Positions 20,239 through 23,756 of a DNA stretch of 23,756 nt are shown here, piece after piece. The stretch comes from DATIRA01 sp964553405 (lineage in GTDB: Bacteria > Pseudomonadota > Gammaproteobacteria > Steroidobacterales > Steroidobacteraceae), in assembly GCA_964553405.1 (NCBI GenBank), contig CAZKLS010000036.1:1-23756 (forward strand), in the 5' to 3' direction. Below the pieces are notes generated by a model. The model searched no databases. It worked only from the letters and a program-made list of their open reading frames with translations, and was not told where the DNA came from. How positions within the stretch are numbered: position 1 is the stretch's first letter; each line of letters opens with the position of its first letter. The position numbers and the translations under genes were made by a program.

Positions 20239-20253
20239 GGCGGCCAGGCCGCC
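20239..20253 (-). promoter_or_regulatory. Hairpin directly upstream of the tolC ribosome-binding site
   Basis: GGCGGC-CAG-GCCGCC is a perfect 6-bp stem with a 3-nt loop in the leader, a few bases from the AGGTGA of tolC. A stable structure here could affect translation initiation or be the base of an mRNA-stability element. It may also be a chance GC palindrome. Confidence 0.35.
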
Positions 20254-20327
20254 CTTGAGGGTCAACTGGTGTTGTACTAGGGTATATCACCTGCCAGGCC
20301 AATGCCTAGTCCCCGGCCGACCAGGGC

Positions 20328-20981
20328 CTAGAATTCGAACCGCGGCGGCCGGGCGGCGTGGACCAGCGGTGCCAGTTCGGTTTCGAACAGCGTCTCGCTG
20401 AACCAGGCCGTCTCGGCGGTGCGGGTGATCAGCCGGGCCTCCATGACGGGCCCCGGGCCCACCACGGCAAACAGGCGGCCCCCGATCGCAAGAGCCCGCT
20501 CGAATCGCGGGTCGTACACGGGCAGCGAACCCGTCAGCGCGATCGCGTCGAACGCAGAATCGCCGTCGAACCGCATCGCGTCCGCGGCCTCGACTTCGAC
20601 GTTGGCGTAACCGAGCCGGAGCAGTCTCTCGCTGGCCGCCTCGGCGAGATCCGGGAAGATCTCCAGGCTGTGCACCTTGTTCGCGAGACGCGACAGGCAG
20701 GCGGCAAAGAACCCGCTGCCGGTTCCCACTTCGAGCACCCGGTCCCCCGCGCGGATCCCGAGCGCCTGCAGGATGCGGCCCTCGAGCTGCGGCGCGAGCA
20801 TCCGCTGACCGTGCCCGAGCGGGAGCTGCATGTCGGCGAAAGCCAGCTCGCGATACCGGTCTGGCACGAATTCCTCGCGCGGAACCTGCTCGAAAACGTC
20901 GAGCACGCCAAGATTCAGCACCTCCCAGGCGCGAATCTGTTGCTCGATCATCTGTCTGCGGGCACTCTCGAGGTCGAACAT
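20328..20981 (-). CDS. PCMT-family methyltransferase (protein-L-isoaspartate O-methyltransferase-like)
   Basis: A 217-residue SAM-dependent methyltransferase of the PCMT family. An N-terminal helix (ESARRQMIEQQIRAWEVLN) and REEFVPDRYRELAFADMQLP match Pcm proteins, and VLEVGTGSGFFAACLS (82-97) is the SAM-binding motif I, followed by HSLEIFPDLAEAA (motif post-I). Genuine Pcm has GHGQTIS-x-P-x-x-V-A with a Thr and Ser important for catalysis. This protein reads GHGQRMLAPQLEG (56-68): Thr becomes Arg60 and Ser becomes Leu62. It is therefore probably a paralogue with another target or activity, as is common for PCMT-like genes next to tolC in gammaproteobacteria (recalled, not checked). The ATG at 20981 is divergent from the GGDEF-EAL gene. 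Confidence 0.85.
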   Translation of the reverse strand: MFDLESARRQMIEQQIRAWEVLNLGVLDVFEQVPREEFVPDRYRELAFADMQLPLGHGQRMLAPQLEGRILQALGIRAGDRVLEVGTGSGFFAACLSRLANKVHSLEIFPDLAEAASERLLRLGYANVEVEAADAMRFDGDSAFDAIALTGSLPVYDPRFERALAIGGRLFAVVGPGPVMEARLITRTAETAWFSETLFETELAPLVHAARPPRFEF

Positions 20982-21100
20982 CGCGGCAGTTCCGGTGGCG
21001 CTTCCGGCAATGAAAATGCCGGCGTGATCAAGGCGACGCAGCTTAAGTGTCCAGCGCTCGGCTCACAAGCCGACGCGGCGCATGATTATGGTGAATCTCG

Positions 21101-21117
21101 CGGGTCGTCGCGACCCG
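21101..21117. promoter_or_regulatory. Perfect palindrome CGGGTCG-TCG-CGACCCG, candidate operator
   Basis: A 7-bp perfect inverted repeat with a 3-bp spacer (CGGGTCGTCGCGACCCG) lies in the 218-bp divergent region between the PCMT-like and GGDEF-EAL genes. It ends 6 bp before a TATGCT -10-like box, so it would cover the -35 region of the rightward promoter. This layout is that of a repressor or activator site. It could also act as an RNA hairpin if transcription starts upstream. Confidence 0.4.
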
Positions 21118-21123
21118 TTCCGT

Positions 21124-21129
21124 TATGCT
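21124..21129 (+). promoter_or_regulatory. Candidate -10 box (TATGCT) for the GGDEF-EAL gene
   Basis: TATGCT at 21124-21129 lies 70 bp upstream of the ATG at 21200. The -35 position falls in the palindrome at 21101-21117 and has no TTGACA-like hexamer, which would fit an activator-dependent promoter. Weak by itself. Confidence 0.35.
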
Positions 21130-21199
21130 TGGATGACGCTTTCCAACAACAACCCAGCCAGAGCGGGAGCACCACCGGGACCCCGACGGATTCGACCCC

Positions 21200-23524
21200 A
21201 TGGATAGTCCCGGCAACGACACCTTGATCTTCGCGGTGATTGCACTGGGCGCGGTCGTGGCGCTGCTGGCGTTCCTGCTGCATCGGCGCACCCGGGAACT
21301 CGCCGGATTGCGCGAGCTGGGCGAACGCGTCGAGGCCGTCGCCGCATCCGGAGAGCTCGGCGAGCGGCTGACGCCGATGGCCGCCGACGGCGGCGCGGTG
21401 CGCCTGGCAACGCAGCTCGACCGCCTGATCGAGCACACGGACCTGAGGCTGCGCACGGCTGCCGAGCGGGAGAAGCTCTACGTGCGGCTGCTCGAAAGCA
21501 TGCACGAGGCCGTCGCCGTCGAGCAGCAGGGTATCCGGCTCGCGAATGCGCGTTTCGCGCAGATGTGCGGGGTGCAGAGTCCCTCGCAGCTGTCGGGGAC
21601 CCGGATCGCCGAACTCGTGCACCCGGATTTCTCCGAGCTGGTTGCGGAACTGCTCAGGCGTCACCTGGAGGGCGAACCGGCCCCGCAGCGGATCGAGGCG
21701 GAACTTCGCTCGGCGAGCGGTTCGCCGCCGCGCCTGGAGTTCAGCTTCGCCCGTACGGAGATGAACGGACAGGCGGCGGTGCTGGTCGCAGCCGTGGAGA
21801 TGGGCCCGAAAGCCGCCGAGGGCTGCGCGAGGCGCAGCGACGCGGGCGCCTGGGAAGCGCTCGACTCGCTGGGCGAGGGCGTGATGACGACGGACCTGCA
21901 GGGCCGGATCGTCTACGCGAACAAGGTCGCCGCCCAGCTGGTCGGCCGCCCCGCGGCGGACATCCTGGGCAACACGCTGCTCGAGGTGCTGAAGCTGGCC
22001 GACGACGGCGGACGCAAGAGCCTGGGCGACCCGGTCCGGCAGTGCCTCTCGACCGGGGCCCGCCTGAACCTCGGGCGTCGCGGCATGCTGGTCGCGAACG
22101 GCGGCGACACCGAGCGGTCGATCGAGCTCACGATCGCTCCGTTGCGTGACGGAGCGGGGCAGATGACCGGCACGGTCATCGCGCTGCGGGACGTCAGCGA
22201 TCTGCGCGGACTCACCCAGCAGATGTCCTACCAGGCGAGCCACGACGCGCTGACGGGCCTGGTCAATCGCCGCGAGTTCGAGCGGCGCCTGCAGGAGGCG
22301 CTGGAGTCCGCGCACGCGGAGAGCCGCCATCACGTGCTCTGCTACCTGGACCTCGATCGCTTCAAGGCCGTCAACGACGAGTGCGGGCACGTCGCCGGCG
22401 ACAGCATGCTGCGCGAGGTCGCCGGGCTGATCAAGGACGCGGTTCGAGACTCCGACACGGTCGGCAGGCTCGGCGGCGACGAGTTCGGGATCCTGCTGAT
22501 CGGGTGCCCGCTCGAGAAAGCGCGGCAGATCGCCGACGACGTCGTGCGTGCCGTCGGCGAGTACCGTTTCATCTGGAAGGAGAAGATCTTCACGATCGGC
22601 GTCAGCGTCGGGCTCGTCGAAGTGATGCGCGGCAGCGTCGCGATCGAGGACCTGATCGGCGCGGCGGACTCCGCCTGCTACGTCGCCAAGAAGCAGGGCG
22701 GCCACGTCCAGGTCTATTCCGCCCGCGAGGAGGCCCAGGCGCGGCAACGCGGCGAGATCCGCTGGCTGCAGCAACTTCAGTCGGCGCTGAAGGAGGGACG
22801 GTTCGAGCTGTACGCGCAGCCGATCGTCCCGACGGCGCCGGATCACGAGGCTGCCCCGGGGCCCGGCCTCGAGGTGCTGCTGCGGCTGCGTGACGAGAGC
22901 GGCGCAGCGATCGCGCCGCCCGAGTTCATGCGGGCCGCCGAGCGCTACCGGCTGATGCCGCACGTCGATCGCTGGGTCGTCCAGACCGCGCTGACGGCGC
23001 TCGGACGTGGCGGCATCCGCCTGCCGGAAGGCCGCAGCCTCTGCATCAACCTCTCGGGCCAGACGCTCGGCGACTCCAGTTTTCTCGAGTTCGTCGTCGA
23101 CTGCCTCGACCGCACCGCGGTGAGCCCTGAGCGGCTCTGCTTCGAGGTGACCGAGAACGCGGTCATCACCAACATCGAGGACGCGCGGCGTTTCATCGGC
23201 GTGCTGCACGGCATGGGTTGCAGCTTCGCGCTCGATGATTTCGGGCGGGGCCTGAGCTCGTTCGCGAACCTGAAGAACCTGTCGCTCGACTACGTGAAGA
23301 TCGACGGATCCTTCATCCGCAACCTGGCCTCGGATGCGGTCAACCAGGCCATGGTCACGGCGATGATCAAGCTGGCGCGTTCGCTGGACTTCCGCGTGAT
23401 CGCCGAGCAGGTCGAGGACGGCGATGCGCTCGAGTCGGCGCGCCGCATGGGCGTCGACTTCGTCCAGGGTTACGAGGTCGGCCGCCCGCAGCCGTTGTCG
23501 CTGGTCGGCCCCGTCGCCGCCTGA
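21200..23524 (+). CDS. Membrane-anchored PAS-PAS-GGDEF-EAL cyclic-di-GMP protein
   Basis: A 774-residue signalling protein with one membrane helix (about 9-28), a linker with helical pattern, two PAS-like domains (about 95-200 and 216-335), a GGDEF domain (345-508) and an EAL domain (520-770). The GGDEF motif is intact (LGGDEFG, 424-430), and an inhibitory RxxD site (Arg416, Asp419) lies five residues upstream. The EAL side has EVL (558-560) in place of EAL, with Asn617, Glu649, Glu652, Asp679-Asp680 (DDFGRG), Lys700 and Glu736 present and VQGYEVGRP at the end. Both synthesis and hydrolysis of c-di-GMP look possible. The usual AEGVE reads AEQVE. The protein is divergent from the PCMT-like gene. 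PAS input ligand unknown. Confidence 0.93.
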   Translation: MDSPGNDTLIFAVIALGAVVALLAFLLHRRTRELAGLRELGERVEAVAASGELGERLTPMAADGGAVRLATQLDRLIEHTDLRLRTAAEREKLYVRLLESMHEAVAVEQQGIRLANARFAQMCGVQSPSQLSGTRIAELVHPDFSELVAELLRRHLEGEPAPQRIEAELRSASGSPPRLEFSFARTEMNGQAAVLVAAVEMGPKAAEGCARRSDAGAWEALDSLGEGVMTTDLQGRIVYANKVAAQLVGRPAADILGNTLLEVLKLADDGGRKSLGDPVRQCLSTGARLNLGRRGMLVANGGDTERSIELTIAPLRDGAGQMTGTVIALRDVSDLRGLTQQMSYQASHDALTGLVNRREFERRLQEALESAHAESRHHVLCYLDLDRFKAVNDECGHVAGDSMLREVAGLIKDAVRDSDTVGRLGGDEFGILLIGCPLEKARQIADDVVRAVGEYRFIWKEKIFTIGVSVGLVEVMRGSVAIEDLIGAADSACYVAKKQGGHVQVYSAREEAQARQRGEIRWLQQLQSALKEGRFELYAQPIVPTAPDHEAAPGPGLEVLLRLRDESGAAIAPPEFMRAAERYRLMPHVDRWVVQTALTALGRGGIRLPEGRSLCINLSGQTLGDSSFLEFVVDCLDRTAVSPERLCFEVTENAVITNIEDARRFIGVLHGMGCSFALDDFGRGLSSFANLKNLSLDYVKIDGSFIRNLASDAVNQAMVTAMIKLARSLDFRVIAEQVEDGDALESARRMGVDFVQGYEVGRPQPLSLVGPVAA

Positions 23525-23562
23525 CCGTCAGGCACGCCGTACGGGATGACGGTTCGACCGCC

Positions 23563-23756
23563 GTGATCACGATCTCGAGCCTGCACGTCTATCCGGTCAA
23601 GTCCTGCCGCGGCATCGAGCGTCGGCAGGTCCGCCTCACCGACGCGGGACTCGAGCACGACCGGGAGTGGATGATCGTGTCGCCGGAGGGGCGCTTCCTG
23701 ACGCAGCGCGAGGAGCCGCAGCTCGCCCGGATCGCGACACGCCTGGCCGGGACGGA
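23563..23756 (+). CDS. MOSC-domain protein, N-terminal part (cut by window end)
   Basis: A rightward frame from GTG 23563 runs off the window with 64 codons. It starts VITISSLHVYPVKSCRGIER and continues LTDAGLEHDREWMIVSPEGR then FLTQREEPQLARI, which is the N-terminal beta-barrel of MOSC proteins (the YcbX/MOSC_N type). Such proteins bind or transfer sulfur and are linked to molybdenum-cofactor-dependent reduction of N-hydroxylated compounds. An ATG at 23544 in another frame stops after six codons, so GTG is chosen. It begins 38 bp after the GGDEF-EAL stop; co-transcription is possible. Confidence 0.85.
   Translation, partial: MITISSLHVYPVKSCRGIERRQVRLTDAGLEHDREWMIVSPEGRFLTQREEPQLARIATRLAGT

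Noticed and set aside
21086..23209. A 707-codon minus-strand frame opposite the GGDEF-EAL gene
   Set aside because: Shadow of the strongly biased coding strand; no family motif and no start signal, while the plus strand has complete GGDEF and EAL signatures.

Overview
The window looks like a contig piece from the chromosome of a GC-rich gammaproteobacterium, possibly near the Xanthomonadales/Steroidobacterales/Woeseiales part of the class; that placement is inferred from gene content, not computed. The main clues are glnE, an LPS inner-core block (GT9 heptosyltransferase, kdkA, waaA), a TolC-type outer-membrane channel, a PCMT-family gene, apt, a YgbA/NOSP protein and a small zf-CHCC protein. 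Codon third positions are strongly G/C throughout. A run of exactly 100 N at 6267-6366 is most likely a scaffold gap, so this is probably a draft or metagenome-assembled genome. I saw no tRNA, rRNA, CRISPR array, transposase, integrase or phage gene.

Left part (1-4243): the tail of a probable TPR-type protein, a DUF454 membrane protein, a 367-bp non-coding interval with an inverted repeat, and a leftward pair (four-TM membrane protein, GNAT acetyltransferase). Then come three rightward genes in close order: a VOC metalloenzyme, a flavin reductase and an intradiol ring-cleavage dioxygenase most like hydroxyquinol 1,2-dioxygenases. Together they suggest a small aromatic-catabolism module lacking its hydroxylase and its maleylacetate reductase.

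Middle left (4339-8866): a leftward pair made of a periplasmic family-3 solute-binding protein with no permease nearby and a small exported protein carrying a TonB-box-like segment. These are followed by a half-size EamA transporter, small membrane genes around the assembly gap, a MAPEG protein, RarD, a PaaI-like thioesterase and a cysteine-rich YgbA/NOSP protein.

Middle right (8875-15572): a putative 63-aa protein, a nitroreductase, then the overlapping rightward chain apt - MFS exporter (Tet-like) - glnE, followed by a DUF6165 protein and a convergent zf-CHCC protein.

Right part (15631-23756): an envelope block in which a GT9 glycosyltransferase is divergent from kdkA-waaA, and waaA is convergent with a tolC-pcm-like pair. 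GT9, KdkA and WaaA would build and phosphorylate the Kdo/heptose inner core, and TolC is the outer-membrane exit duct of export systems. A divergent gene encodes a membrane PAS-PAS-GGDEF-EAL cyclic-di-GMP protein with a palindrome just upstream of a candidate -10 box. The window ends inside a MOSC-domain gene.

Most of this is ordinary core genome, and I found no convincing new multi-gene system. The best leads are the PCMT-family protein lacking the usual catalytic Thr/Ser motif, the small exported protein with a TonB-box-like motif next to an unusual solute-binding protein, and the incomplete ring-cleavage module.
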